Source: Trichoplax sp. H2
Taxonomy: Eukaryota; Placozoa; Uniplacotomia; Trichoplacea
Direction of reading: 5' to 3'
Assembly (NCBI GenBank): GCA_003344405.1
Contig: NOWV01000038.1
Location: 434,001 to 498,000, forward strand
DNA length: 64,000 nt
Within the stretch, counting starts at the first letter, position 1. Every line of letters begins with the position of its first letter. Under the pieces are notes generated by a model that saw nothing but the letters and a program-made list of their open reading frames with translations, was not told the DNA's origin and did not search any database. Shown one piece after another: positions 40,244-52,795 of this stretch. The translations under genes were made by a program, and so were the position numbers.

Positions 40244-41411
40244 CTATCCGGCATTCTTACAGTATACTCATTGAATTGAATCAATTTCGATTTGAAAAAG
40301 CTCTAAAGATACCGTAGTAGAATCGCTATATTATCCAATCATGATTTGCAAAGGCAAGTGTAATCCTATGCAGTTACGTTACTATCTACAGTATAATTCC
40401 ATTTAATGAGCTAGTCGTCTTATCGTCTAGAGTAGATCAGCAAGATAAATGGCTATCATTTTTGATCCATGTCAACATAATACGCACATAGGGTGTAATC
40501 CTATGCAGTTTACGTTACTATCTACAGTATAATTCCATTTAATGAGCTAGTCGTCTTATCGTCTAGAGTAGATCAGCAAGATAAATGGCTATCATTTTTG
40601 ATCCATGTCAACATAATACGCACATACATTAGGGTGTAATCCTGTGCAGTTTAAGTCACTATCTACAATATAATTCCATTTAATGAGCTAGTCGTCTTAT
40701 CGTCTAGAGTAGATCAGCAAGATAAACGGCGATCATTTTTGATCCATGTCAACATAATACGCACATAGGGTATCATCGTTTTATATGTTAAACTACTCGT
40801 TTCGTACTGTCCTCAAATGTATAGGTACGCAGTACAATCCATACAAAGTCGATGAAATTCTTTACTCGTATAGCTATTGCAATGTATACGACGTATTTAT
40901 TTACTTATCTACTTACTATACAGTATATAGTACGTGTTTACAACAGTGTCTGATTGATTACAAAAATTGAGAACTAATAATAGTCATCTCTACCTTTGGA
41001 TAGAAGTGATTAATCATGATTGATAACTAATAGTAAAACCTACAATCTTCTCGATAGCGGTAGTATCGTCTTTTAGTTACTCCCTGCATAGCCTCTATGC
41101 TAGTCGAGCCACCTTTACTTAGTACAGTATGTTTTGGTTATTAATTACAAAAGTCGAAAGGCGTTTTTACAGTATCTTCTATCTGATAAAGTTGACAGTA
41201 ATAAATGATAATCAAATGACAATCGTCTTAGTTATTAAAGTAATAAGCCGCAGTGAACAGTATTCAAAATTACCAAGTACAATCGCTTCTGTACTTTCTT
41301 TTTTGCTTCTTCATTTTTCTCTTGCTGTTTTTTGGACTTAAATAAAGGCATGATCTCTATTTTGATGATCTGCCTTCTAGTACAAGGTTTAAATAGACCA
41401 GCTGCTTATAC
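40244..41411. repeat. Duplicated segment, copy B, with an internal triplication
   Basis: A near copy of 39328-40223. It is longer because a block of about 135-141 bases beginning GTGTAATCCTATGCAGTT occurs three times (40358, 40493, 40634) instead of once. Changes relative to copy A are few, mostly single bases. It is followed at once by a palindromic array. Confidence 0.95.
41274..41351 (-). CDS. LRSAM1: Second copy of LRSAM1 first coding exon
   Basis: A 78-base exon with ATG, 26 codons beginning MPLFKSKK and a GTAATT donor, the same as 40163-40086. If the duplication is real, it is an alternative first exon that could splice over copy A to exon 2 at 38931 and give the same protein. If it is an assembly artefact, the two are one exon. 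It is not a pseudogene by sequence; no stop or donor loss is seen. Confidence 0.85.
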
Positions 41412-41682
41412 TGTACTGTACTGTACAGTATACTCTACTGTACCATTGTACTGTATTGGCTAGAGATACAGTAATTAGCACTCTTATGTTTTTATCTTAA
41501 CTGGAAGGTTTACATCAATTGCTATTACAGTACAGTACTGTAGCCAGTACAATAGTACTGTAGTGTATCGAGGATGATGTCATTCAAAGATGGAGAAGAG
41601 CGAGTCCATGATACTGTACAGTGTACAGTACTGTACTGTACAGCGTACTGATACAGTACTGTACTGTACTGTACTGTACTGG
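41409..41682. repeat. Palindromic GTACTGTAC arrays upstream of LRSAM1
   Basis: Three dense patches (41409-41450, 41528-41560, 41615-41682) of TACTGTAC/GTACAGTA. The first begins at the end of duplicated segment B, about 60 bases upstream of the LRSAM1 ATG copy at 41351. Confidence 0.88.
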
Positions 41683-43328
41683 TGGGGGAGTGTCGATGAT
41701 GCACTGTAGTATTTTGTCAAAACCCTTCTCACTAGTCCACTGTATTCTTATATTTACTGTATACTTCAATACTTTATCAGAATACAGTATCATTTTTGCA
41801 AAGTTGCTGATATTTAGAATTGGATATAAGGCTATTATTTCTGTCTTTGCCTAACTCGAAATGTAACGATCATTTATTCAACTAATACTGTATTATTCAA
41901 TAAAAAGTGTAAGTACATACAGTAGTCAAAGTGTACGGTAGAACGAACGGCGGGGTTTTACTAGACCTGAGAAAGGTTCGGTTCGGTTCAAACCGTTATG
42001 ATCTATATCGTTTTACTAATAATTCAAATATAATTTTGAACGGTGCTTATGTACCAGCAAATTGCCCCTGAGCGAATGCATTCTGTCGATTTCTTAACTG
42101 TAAATATCAGCATTGGCATCCAAATCAGGGACTTGTTAATAAGAGAGCATTCCCTAATTTAATAATACAGTATAATAGACAGAACTTTCTCTTACAAATC
42201 CTTGTCGAAATTAACTGCTATCGTACTGTACAGTACTGTACGTCTGTACTGTACGTCTGTACCCACTGGTCCTGGTCCTGCCAATGCGTGGTGTTTTTGC
42301 TTGTGGCCATCGCTATCTCTACTGCGCAACCGCAACTGCCCCTGAAGGTCCACGAGTCTGCAGTCACCCCAGTATATTAGTCCTCGTGGGCTCTCAAAGA
42401 TCCCTCTTCTTCTAAAAGGTATGTACAGACGACTCCATGATCGGATTCTGATGATCGTACTTGCTTTATTGGTAAAAATGTTCAATATTATTAATTTGTC
42501 TACATGTGAAAAAGATTGTGTATTACTCTACTATCAACTCTTACTGCTATTAAACTTGCTATTACCTGTTTTACAATGGATTATTACTAAATTGTAAAAT
42601 CCTCCTAGCCACATTAAATGTCTGTTCTAGAGTGTAGAAGTTACTAGTTGTAGTCGGTAATGTAGATGGACGCTTAAAATTCAATATATTGAGCGAAGAA
42701 GATATGCCTCGTTTTAAATTAAAATGCTAGGTTATTGCTGTGTAGCACTATACGTAATCCTTAGGCCTAGATAAATCTATCTGCAACGGACTACTATTTA
42801 ATCAGTGGTCATCATATAGCAATTACGTTGGAACATGTGATGTAGCCTAATTCTTCTACTGTACTCTGGTTGTTAGCTTACTTAAAAGGATAATTACTGG
42901 ACGCTGATTCCAGAGTAGCGCTTCAGCTTTTAACGATTCTACTCTACATATAAACCTGAAATTATAAAGTAATGAAATATTAGTCATTCAATAGACCACA
43001 CTAATCAAGGTCAATTTACTAACAAATATAGTTTTGAAACTAAACCTAATGACGAACAGCAGTTTTCCTATCATTACGGTGCTGTCTTCAACCTTTCTTT
43101 ATACAATTTAGTAATATGTAGTATTGATGGCCTTTAGATTTTGACTTGTTTGATGTATACTTATAACCCTTGGTCGGATTTAAGTTATATAATAAATTGT
43201 ATAGCATATCAATTGTCCAATATTATCAAATAGCTAGCCTAAGATACGACCAACGGATTACTTTTAGTTTATTAACTCTTCTGGTGTATTTGTATCCTAT
43301 TCATATAGCCATAACTTGAAACTACGAA
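41412..43328. other. Divergent intergenic space, LRSAM1 (-) / RPS5 (+)
   Basis: About 1.9 kb. The LRSAM1-proximal part is full of palindromic GTAC arrays (see separate entries). The RPS5-proximal kilobase is ordinary AT-rich DNA with no gene seen. GGTTCGGTTCGGTTCAAACC near 41976 resembles a T-loop, but no tRNA fold surrounds it. Confidence 0.6.
42222..42262. repeat. Palindromic GTACTGTAC patch
   Basis: TACTGTACAGTACTGTACG followed by two CTGTACTGTACGT-like words, about 1.1 kb before RPS5. Confidence 0.8.
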
Positions 43329-44615
<1,287 letters not shown>

Positions 44616-44661
44616 GAATATTACCGATTTCATGTTTTATAATGTAATGTAACCAAAGCAA

Positions 44662-44667
44662 AATAAA
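44662..44667 (+). terminator. Polyadenylation signal AATAAA of RPS5
   Basis: AATAAA 47 bases after the RPS5 stop, inside an A-rich run. This is a canonical position for a short ribosomal-protein 3' UTR. Confidence 0.6.
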
Positions 44668-44886
44668 AAAAGATTAGTTCATTCTCACTGTTGTATAACT
44701 GCGGTTATTTTACCAAAGGAAAAGGGACAATGAATGCTCAAGTAATGCGGTTCATAACGCAGCTTACTAGAATTGTTAATAGTACAGACTGTACTTTTTA
44801 AGAATTGAACACTGTCAGTCATTAGGAAGGGATCTAGACATATGAAGACAAGTTTTTCACTAAATTACTACGTTTCTCCACCGTAT

Positions 44887-45480
44887 ACTATAGCATTCAA
44901 CTTTACATAGACATGAACCGGGGACTACTTACAGTATACTAGATAGGAAAGTTCTGCATAAAACCCCTCCTGCACCCGAATTCAGCTTAGTAGTACTCCA
45001 GGTTACTGCAATAACTCCATATACTGTACTCTATGGTTATTGGTTTATGTAACCAAATATTAAGACCTTTTTCTCTTTACTACGAGCTATGAACGAGCCA
45101 TGCTGTACCAAGTACTTGAGTAAAACTGCCTGACCACAGAATCGTGCAGTACAGTGTATGAAAGCCGAAAAATACAGTAATAGATCGCATACTATAGCAT
45201 TCAACTTTACATAGACATAAACCGGGGACTACTTACAGTATACTAGATACGAAAGTTCGGCAAGAAACCCCTCCTGCACCCGAGTTCAGCTTAGTACTCC
45301 AGGCTACTGCAATAACTCCATATACTGTACTCTGTGGTTATTGGTTTATGTAATAAAATATTAAGACCTTTTTCTCTTTACGAGCTATAAACTAGCTATG
45401 CTGTACCAAGTACTTCATTAAAACTGCCTGACCACAGAATCGTACAGTACAACGTATGAAAGCCGAAAAATACAGTAATA
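44887..45480. repeat. Tandem duplication of about 304 bp between RPS5 and FLOT1
   Basis: ACTATAGCATTCAACTTTAC begins at 44887 and again at 45191. Both copies share CCTCCTGCACCCGA, CTCCATATACTGTACTCT, TTAAGACCTTTTTCTCTTTA and GCCGAAAAATACAGTAATA. They differ by scattered substitutions and 3-4 base indels. Confidence 0.93.
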
Positions 45481-45780
45481 ATTAATTGATATTCATTTTT
45501 TCTTTTTTACCCCGCTGGCCCTTATTGTACCGAACCATGAAGATTAGTTTACACTTGCTGTTTACTGTACCGTATCGCACCAGTCCATGTTGTCCCGTCT
45601 GTCTGTACTGTACGTTCTTGAATTCGGTGGTACTTTAGTAGCGACGTTTGTGCCCCTTTTTAGCGACTGTTTTGACACGATTCTGGCGTACACTTGCTGT
45701 ACAGTACTGGAATAGGATAATATCGCCATTTTGTTGTGAAATTACTTATTGACACTGCAAGCCCCTAATATCACGCAACC
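45481..45780 (+). promoter_or_regulatory. Probable FLOT1 promoter with palindromic GTAC words
   Basis: TTTACTGTACCGTA (about 45561), CTGTACTGTACGTTC (about 45602) and GCTGTACAGTACTGG (about 45697) lie within 220 bases of the FLOT1 ATG. CGCCATTTTG at 45724 is a YY1-type site about 50 bases before the ATG. The transcription start is not determined. Confidence 0.5.
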
Positions 45781-48700
45781 ATGGTATTCTTTGAAACTAG
45801 TGGTCCAAATGAAGCTATGGTAATTTCAGGTAAGTTTTAAGGAAACATTGAAGTTAACATTGACAGTAGTTGATCTAGAAGAGTCACTCGAGTCGTCTTT
45901 ATTTTCGGATCGATTTTTTCGCTTGCACAAACAGTACTCACAGTACTGTAGTGTACTATTAGAATACGAGTAAACGGATTTAAAATGTTGTAGATTTCGA
46001 TATAGCAAAATTTATTCTTTTATTGCTACCAGATCCTGACACAGTACATTGAGTCCAATATATAGAGTACAGATTTAGATTTTATAGAATTTCCTGTATA
46101 TGTAAATGGTAGAACTTGGAAACATAAGCAAGTGTAGTCTTTTTATTGGATATTGGTATTTGGTCAAGGAGGTTCACTGTTTCACAAGTTATGATATGTA
46201 TTGGAGACTTTGAGAGAAAGCTGATGCCCTTCTGTGTAGCACAGTTCAAGGCTAGTCTACTCTCTACTATACTCAGTTTACCGTACATTATTTCCCAATT
46301 TTTGGTTGTATATTTCCGATCAAGTCGATTATAACGATAAGAAAGCGTAGTCTTTTTATTCGACATTCGTATTTGGTCAATGGAGGTGCACTGTTTCACA
46401 AGTTATGATATGTATTGGAGACTTTGAGAGAAAGCTGATGCCCTTCTGTGTAGTACAGTTCACGGCTAGTCTACTCTCTGCTATACTCAGTTTACCGTCC
46501 ATTATTTCCCAATTTTTGGTTGTATATTTATTTCCGATCAAGTCGATTATAGTGATACTGTACACTGTACAGTATTAGCGTCTGTTAGTGATAGAATAAT
46601 AGAAAAGTACACTACTGTAGCTGGAAAACTGAATCTATCTTACACTTGTACTCTTTTCTACCAACGTTGGATAAACAGCTACAGTAGTGGCGATTAAGAA
46701 ATTTGTCAGATGCATTTCTACCTTGATGTGTCTTTGGTCAGATCACCGCACAATTCGTACATTAGCATACTAGTCTAACATATTGGGCATGATAATATCA
46801 ACTGAGATCAATGTCGTAAATGGCCGTAATGATGTCATTACGGCACTGTATATCGTTTCGTGTTGGCCATGCTTTATTGTAAAGTTGCAATTTCTCAAGA
46901 AACCATGAACAAATTTTATCTCTTTAGCTCTCAGACTGATCCAAATATGCCGCAATATGATATCAATACATTCCGCTTCAGTCAATAGACCTCAAAACAA
47001 CTGTAAATTTCGTATAGATCCGATTTGGATTGATTTTGACGATCAAGAGTACAGTAATATTTCGTAGTTAAACGATAGACAGTGACATCTATTTATGTGA
47101 GAGCCAACAGTGCTTGATCACTTTTACTCTACCAACACTAGTAGCTTTTTAGAATATATATGTAGAATTCAAGACTAGATCTGAACTTTCACTCTATATT
47201 TGCAAGGAGCTTTAGTTGAGGAACCTTTGAATTGACGGTAACATGCTTTTCAAGCCATTTCTTGACTACTTTGAGATAAATAATTGCACAATACAACTAT
47301 CTGTAATTTAATAACCAATGCTATTTTGACTATTAGAAGGATTAGTAAGCCACAAATACATTCACTCTACAACTAGTTTATGTTTAAAAGTAGAATAACG
47401 ACTTTACACGGCCTGGCTATTGCCTCTAGAATTTGTCGTCTACTCTGCCAAGCTTTATAATTAATTATTGGCACACACTCCAAGATTTGTAATCTTGAGT
47501 TCGCGTAATTTGGGAGACACACGGGCGAGGCTCAACACAGATTGTAATACTGTACTATAGGCAAATGGATATCACCTATGTGAAATATAAAAGCTGATTC
47601 GTCGTAATATATAGTACTACCACAAGTAGTCCAGTATCGTACCCTACTCTGATACAGTAGGTAACCATGGGCGTAGTCGTTGCGTTTGGCATTATTATAT
47701 TATATTTTTTCTTTTGTTTCGTACCACGCATGCTCAACAAGACTGGCACAGTTTCATCAGTGCAAGAATGGACTGAAGTAATCCATGGTGTAGGATGTTT
47801 CCTTGCTGCAATCAATCACGCAGTTTTACTGCAGTTATACAGTATATTAAACGTGTTATTCATGGTTATTCATGATTCAAGTCGATGAGCTATTTGCCAA
47901 TATCCTAGTGACAGTATAACCCGATGGACCTGATCGTTGTTTGTTCTTGCCTGAAGTAATCCACGATAGGTGTTTCTTGCTGCAATCAATCACGCAGTTT
48001 TACTGCAGTTATACAGTATATTGAACGTGTTATTCGTGATTCAAGTCCATGAGCTATTTGCCAATATCCTAGTGACAGTATAGCCCCATGGACCTGATCG
48101 TTGTTTCTTATTAGCTGAAGTAATCCACGATAGGGTGTTTCCTTGCTGCAATCATGCAATTCTACTGCAGTTATACAGTATACTGTATACCAAACGTGTT
48201 ATTCATGATTCAAGCCGATGAGCTATTTGCCAATATCCTAGTGACAGCATAACCTCATTAACCTGATCGTTGCTTATTATTGAACTCTTAAAATTGACTC
48301 GGCTTAAAGTGCATCTTCATGCGACTATTGTACTTATACTATTATCAAATAATATCATAGGTATGTGCCATACTAGGCCATTAGTAATTCCTGGTGGCAG
48401 AGTTTTCGTTTGGCCAATCGTTCAACGCCTTCAACGGTAATGTATTAATAATAATTCTACTAGATCAAGTACCGACTTTAAGTTAAATGCATAATCAATT
48501 ATAAACTGTGGCTACGATATGCTGTATCTATCTGTAAAACCAAACTTATCGCAATGCTGTCCAGTACAAATTGTACGGTGATTGCCATTTGAATAGCCAG
48601 TTAAAAGTTTTCCCATTGCAGCAATTAAGTTACCATTTTAAATTATACCTGTATACGTAGCGTGCCAAATTATTCTGATACTCTGTAATAATACGCAATC

Positions 48701-50539
48701 AGCATCACAACAATGTACTAAATTATCCATGCTGTTTACTATGCAGATTATCGTTGAATACGCTAACTCTGAACATAGACACACCTAATGTGTATACTCG
48801 TCAAGGTGTAGCTATATCTGTAACTGGTGTTGCTCAAGTCAAAGTTCAGAGCACTAATGAAGAAATGTTACAGTCTGCTTGCCAACAATTCTTGGGTAAA
48901 ACAGAAACTGAAATGAGGCGTATTGCGCAAGAAACGTTGGAAGGCCATCAGCGTGCTATTATGGGTACCATGACTGTTGAGGTACGGCTCATCTCATGAG
49001 TAACGTAACGTAGAAATTAATTGATTCTGTAGAGTTATTATCAGGCTTTTATAACTTCCTTCCATTAAACATTACCAATTACATTTGCAACTTTAGGAAA
49101 TTTACCAAGATCGTAAAAAATTTTCAAAAAGTGTATTTGATGTCGCGTCATCCGATCTTGTTAGCATGGGAATTAGTGTAGTAAGCTATACGTTAAAAGA
49201 TATTCGTGATAGCGAAGGGTATCTACTTGCTCTTGGTATGGCTCGTACAGCACAAGTAAAGAGAGATGCTATGATTGGTGAGGCAGAAGCGAAAAGAGAT
49301 TCTGGAATCAAGGTATCATCATTCTTTAAAGATAATAGGCGTATTTCATTGTAAAAGCGATATCGATTATTGAATGTAGATTTTATTCCTCTGTTCACTT
49401 TTAGGAAGCTAGAGCTGAACAGCAAAAAATGGCAGCCCAGTACACTAATGACATTGAAGTGGCTAAATCACAACGGGATTTCCAATTGAAAAAGGCTGCT
49501 TATGATATTGAAGTCAATACACGCAAGGCCGAAGCAGATCTATCTTACGAGTTGCAGGCCGCCAAAACAAAGCAGAGAATAAAGGAGGAAGAGATGCAAA
49601 TCAAGGTTGTTGAACGTGCGCAACAGATTCAAGTACAGGAACAGGTGAGCTCTCAAAGATGAAGGTACCAATAGTGAATGTAAACTTATTTACTGAAACG
49701 TTTTTCATGGTGACAGGAAATCACTAGACGCGAACGAGAATTAGAAGCCCAAGTTAAACAACCTGCTCTAGCAGAGAAATATAAACTAGAAAAATTAGCT
49801 GAAGCCAACAAGTAACTTTGATATAACTATGATTAATTTCTTTTTCTAATTTGATAACCCTGATGGCGGTACTTGTTCTATAAAATAGAAAGCGAGTTAT
49901 CCTCGAAGCTGAAGCTGCAGCTGAAGCCATACGAGTAATTTCCGTTTCCTTTGCATCTGGTATTGATATTTACGCTGGTATGACCTAGTTGATATGATAT
50001 TTGTTCGTTTATGTAGGTTAAAGGTGAAGCAGAAGCATTTGCGGTTGAAGCAAAAGCGAAAGCTGAGGCAGAACAAATGGCAAAGAAAGCAGATGCTTGG
50101 AAAGAATACCAAGAGGCTGCTATGGTCGATATGGTATTGGAAACTATGCCCAAGGTATTTATAAATATCACTTATGTTTAGAAGTATAAAATTTTTTTTT
50201 ATTTCATTGCATTATTCATAACCCTATAATTTAGATTGCTGCTGAAGTAGCAGCTCCAATCTCACAAGCCCGTAAAATTACTATGGTCTCTGGCGGAGAT
50301 GGAGAGGTTGGCGCTAGTAAGATAACCGGAGAAGTTTTGAATATTATCCGACAAATGCCGAAGGTAGTTGAAGACCTAACTGGTATCGACATTACCAAGG
50401 TGTGTACTTATAGTTTTTTCAATTGTGATGATTTAATTCTATAGGATTTTCATCCCAATTCTATTATGTCTAATAACCTTACTACTAAAATTCACTTCTT
50501 TAGGCAATGAAATTTTCTTCTGGTAGTGGTCGTGTATAA
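45781..50539 (+). CDS. FLOT1: Flotillin-1 (reggie-2)
   Basis: A SPFH/prohibitin-domain protein that scaffolds membrane microdomains and endocytic carriers from the cytosolic face. Exons 45781-45829, 48361-48436, 48747-48981, 49097-49312, 49405-49644, 49717-49811, 49889-49934, 50017-50154, 50235-50399 and 50504-50539; phases agree, 431 residues (human 427). [17 protein letters not shown] matches the flotillin-1 N terminus. The SPFH domain continues through [66 protein letters not shown] and [13 protein letters not shown]. The flotillin domain has [28 protein letters not shown] and EA-rich heptads ([20 protein letters not shown]). NKIT-like [11 protein letters not shown] is near the end. Intron 1 is 2.5 kb, far longer than the others, and carries two tandem-repeat blocks. 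Confidence 0.97.
46134..46560. repeat. Tandem duplication of about 213 bp in FLOT1 intron 1
   Basis: GTAGTCTTTTTATT starts at 46134 and at 46347. The copies share ACAAGTTATGATATGTATTG, GAAAGCTGATGCCCTTCTG and CCCAATTTTTGGTTGTATAT. Open frames of up to about 105 codons arise from the repeat and look like chance. The second copy ends in a TACTGTACACTGTACAGTA palindrome. Confidence 0.93.
47765..48262. repeat. Three tandem units of about 170-180 bp in FLOT1 intron 1
   Basis: GAAGTAATCCA(C/T)G recurs at about 47774, 47952 and 48116. The units share TTGCTGCAATCA, GCAGTTATACAGTATA, CGTGTTATTC and GAGCTATTTGCCAATATCCT. The third unit contains ATACAGTATACTGTAT. Confidence 0.92.
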
Positions 50540-50690
50540 TTTATTGATTGAAAAGCCATTTTGTAGTCAGTGCGAGTTCTTTACGTCTGACCATGTTGAA
50601 CGGTAGAAATGTATTAATTATTACTCCCTATTACTGGCTAGCAGCTGCCTACCGTATATAAAAAATATTGGTTCTTTTCACACATTAACT

Positions 50691-50696
50691 AATAAA
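50691..50696 (+). terminator. Candidate polyadenylation signal of FLOT1
   Basis: AATAAA 152 bases after the stop. It is plausible, but the region is AT-rich and other matches are possible. Confidence 0.4.
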
Positions 50697-52795
50697 GTAA
50701 TTAGAATTGCCGTGCGACTTACGGCATCTATTGCGTTTTAGCGCTGAAATATCGATCGCAGTCATGTAATCTCTCTTATAATTACTATCTTAAAGGCTAC
50801 AATGAGAAATGGGTACTTTAATGTAAGACAATTAAGTAACGCGATTTTAACTTCACAGCATCTATAATTTCTAAGCTTATCATATACTCGCATACAATAC
50901 TTTACTACGCGAACGGGTAGGCTTTAGTCATTTCTTAGTTTTCCTGTCCTGAATGATGGATTAATAATTAATTGATTTTGGATTATATAAAACAGTGTGA
51001 ATATAAACCGTATGATAAATAATCTTGATAGTTATAATTCATGAATTAGATAGCTAATTAGGCCGTTTCTCACAGTTTTTAGAAGAAACAATAAACTTTA
51101 TTTCTTATCACTGTAAATCAAATTGCTTTCGCTGTAAGTTATTTAGACTGTAATATTAGCTTGTTGTATGAAGGTTGCACGGAGTTTGGAATACTTCGGT
51201 ATTAGTATTCGATCTTATATCTAATCCCCTGGTTTTTGCCATGATTCGCAGCTATAATACATATCTATATACTCGTATATACGTATGTTACTATACGCGT
51301 ACATTAGTTAAATGGGTTGAATTGCTTCTGTTTCGTTTTTAAGATTAAGATGTCGAAGATAGTACTATAAAGGTTTTATCTTATCATTACTGTACATACA
51401 GTGTACAGTTTAGGCTATGCTTGCAATCATTATTGTATGGGTAGATATATTCATGTGTCTCTGATATATGTTGTACTGCATGGTGCGTTTATAGCATTCG
51501 AGTTGGATCACACCTTGACCTCGGTATATACGAGTATATGTATATCTTGTAATTTAGTAAAAATGCATCACCAGGTCATTAGTATTGCGTATATACGTAT
51601 AACTATTCAAATGTGCTGTATATGGATAAAGTACTACGTACTATAGTAGAATACATCCAATTATAGACAGTAGCACAAGCGATGCATACCCTATCATATT
51701 ACCTTTAATACTGATTTAGTGGATTAAATAAAAACAGGGAGTATTTGAGCACTTTATTGGGTACCGTAATCCCTGAAAAAGATTGGTGTGATTATATACA
51801 AATAAAAATATTGTTTACTGAAACTATTTTTGTTTTTTTGCTAATTCCAACCGAGGTGATGATAAATCCACATCGCTACCCTATAAACATAATCTTGAAT
51901 AAGTCATTGTCGCTATGTTGTACTAAACGAGAAAGTTTGGTGCAAGACTACAGTATGCGCTAATTTATGCAAATACAATTTAAAAATCTATACGGTGCTT
52001 TACTATAACAAAAATCACTAATACCGCTATCTTTCAACTTGAAACTCGCTTCTTAATATCTGAAGGATACATACGGAAAACAGATAAACATCATTTCCTA
52101 TTTACCACATGATCAAAATATCAAATATATGAAGGTGTAACACTGTTTATCTCCGAAAATGTGTTCAATCTGCGTATGCTATAAACGAATTAAAATTACA
52201 ACTATGGCCATTTCCTGATAAAGATGGATATGCATTAATTGAGTCAAAGATTTTGCTTGCAACATAAAACCTGGTACGTGAGGAGAGATGTTGATATCAT
52301 GTATTAAAAAATTATCTATTTTAATATAGAGAATAAAGATAGTGTGATTTAATACACCTAGCAGTAGCTACGCAGTTAAAAAGGGCTACTATTGCAAGAT
52401 GCGAAATATGAGAAAAGTTGCACTCTGCAGTGCGATAATAAAATGGCCGTATTTGCACTCAAGGTGTTTAACGCTTTGTCAATTGCTGGACTTGCATGAA
52501 AAGTTATAAATGAAACGGTGATATAAATTGTCCAGTAACACCAAGTGATGTGATAGATTCCTATTGGCTTCTCACGCGTTGAAAATTTATTCGTTGTTCT
52601 TTAATACTATTTTCGTTGATTATTATACCTACTTGTACTTTCCTTAGACGAACAAAGTATCATTCATTAGAGAGTTAATTCTCCATTATTTAATCTTTTC
52701 TGGCATCATTACTGACAAATTTCACAAGATACGTCAGTAGGAAATTATCTTTCGTGAAAGGATTATTGTTTGGTTACAAGTTGAACCTTGTTAAT
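50697..52795 (+). other. Intergenic, FLOT1 3' side to T-box gene 5' side
   Basis: About 2.1 kb of AT-rich DNA with no recognisable gene. One palindromic patch (ACTGTACATACAGTGTACAG near 51390) is the only one of its kind. Alternating TATATACG/CGTATATA words occur near 51265-51300 and 51520-51600. T-box regulatory DNA would be expected here, but no specific site can be named. Confidence 0.6.

Noticed and set aside
40224-41411. A second LRSAM1 gene or pseudogene
   Set aside because: Only the first exon and flanking intron/promoter DNA are duplicated; exons 2-26 occur once.
41976-41995. GGTTCGGTTCGGTTCAAACC resembling a tRNA T-loop
   Set aside because: No acceptor stem, D-loop or anticodon arm could be folded around it.
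46082-46565. Open frames of 62-105 codons in FLOT1 intron 1
   Set aside because: They come from the two copies of a tandem repeat, show no similarity to known proteins and have no splice partners.
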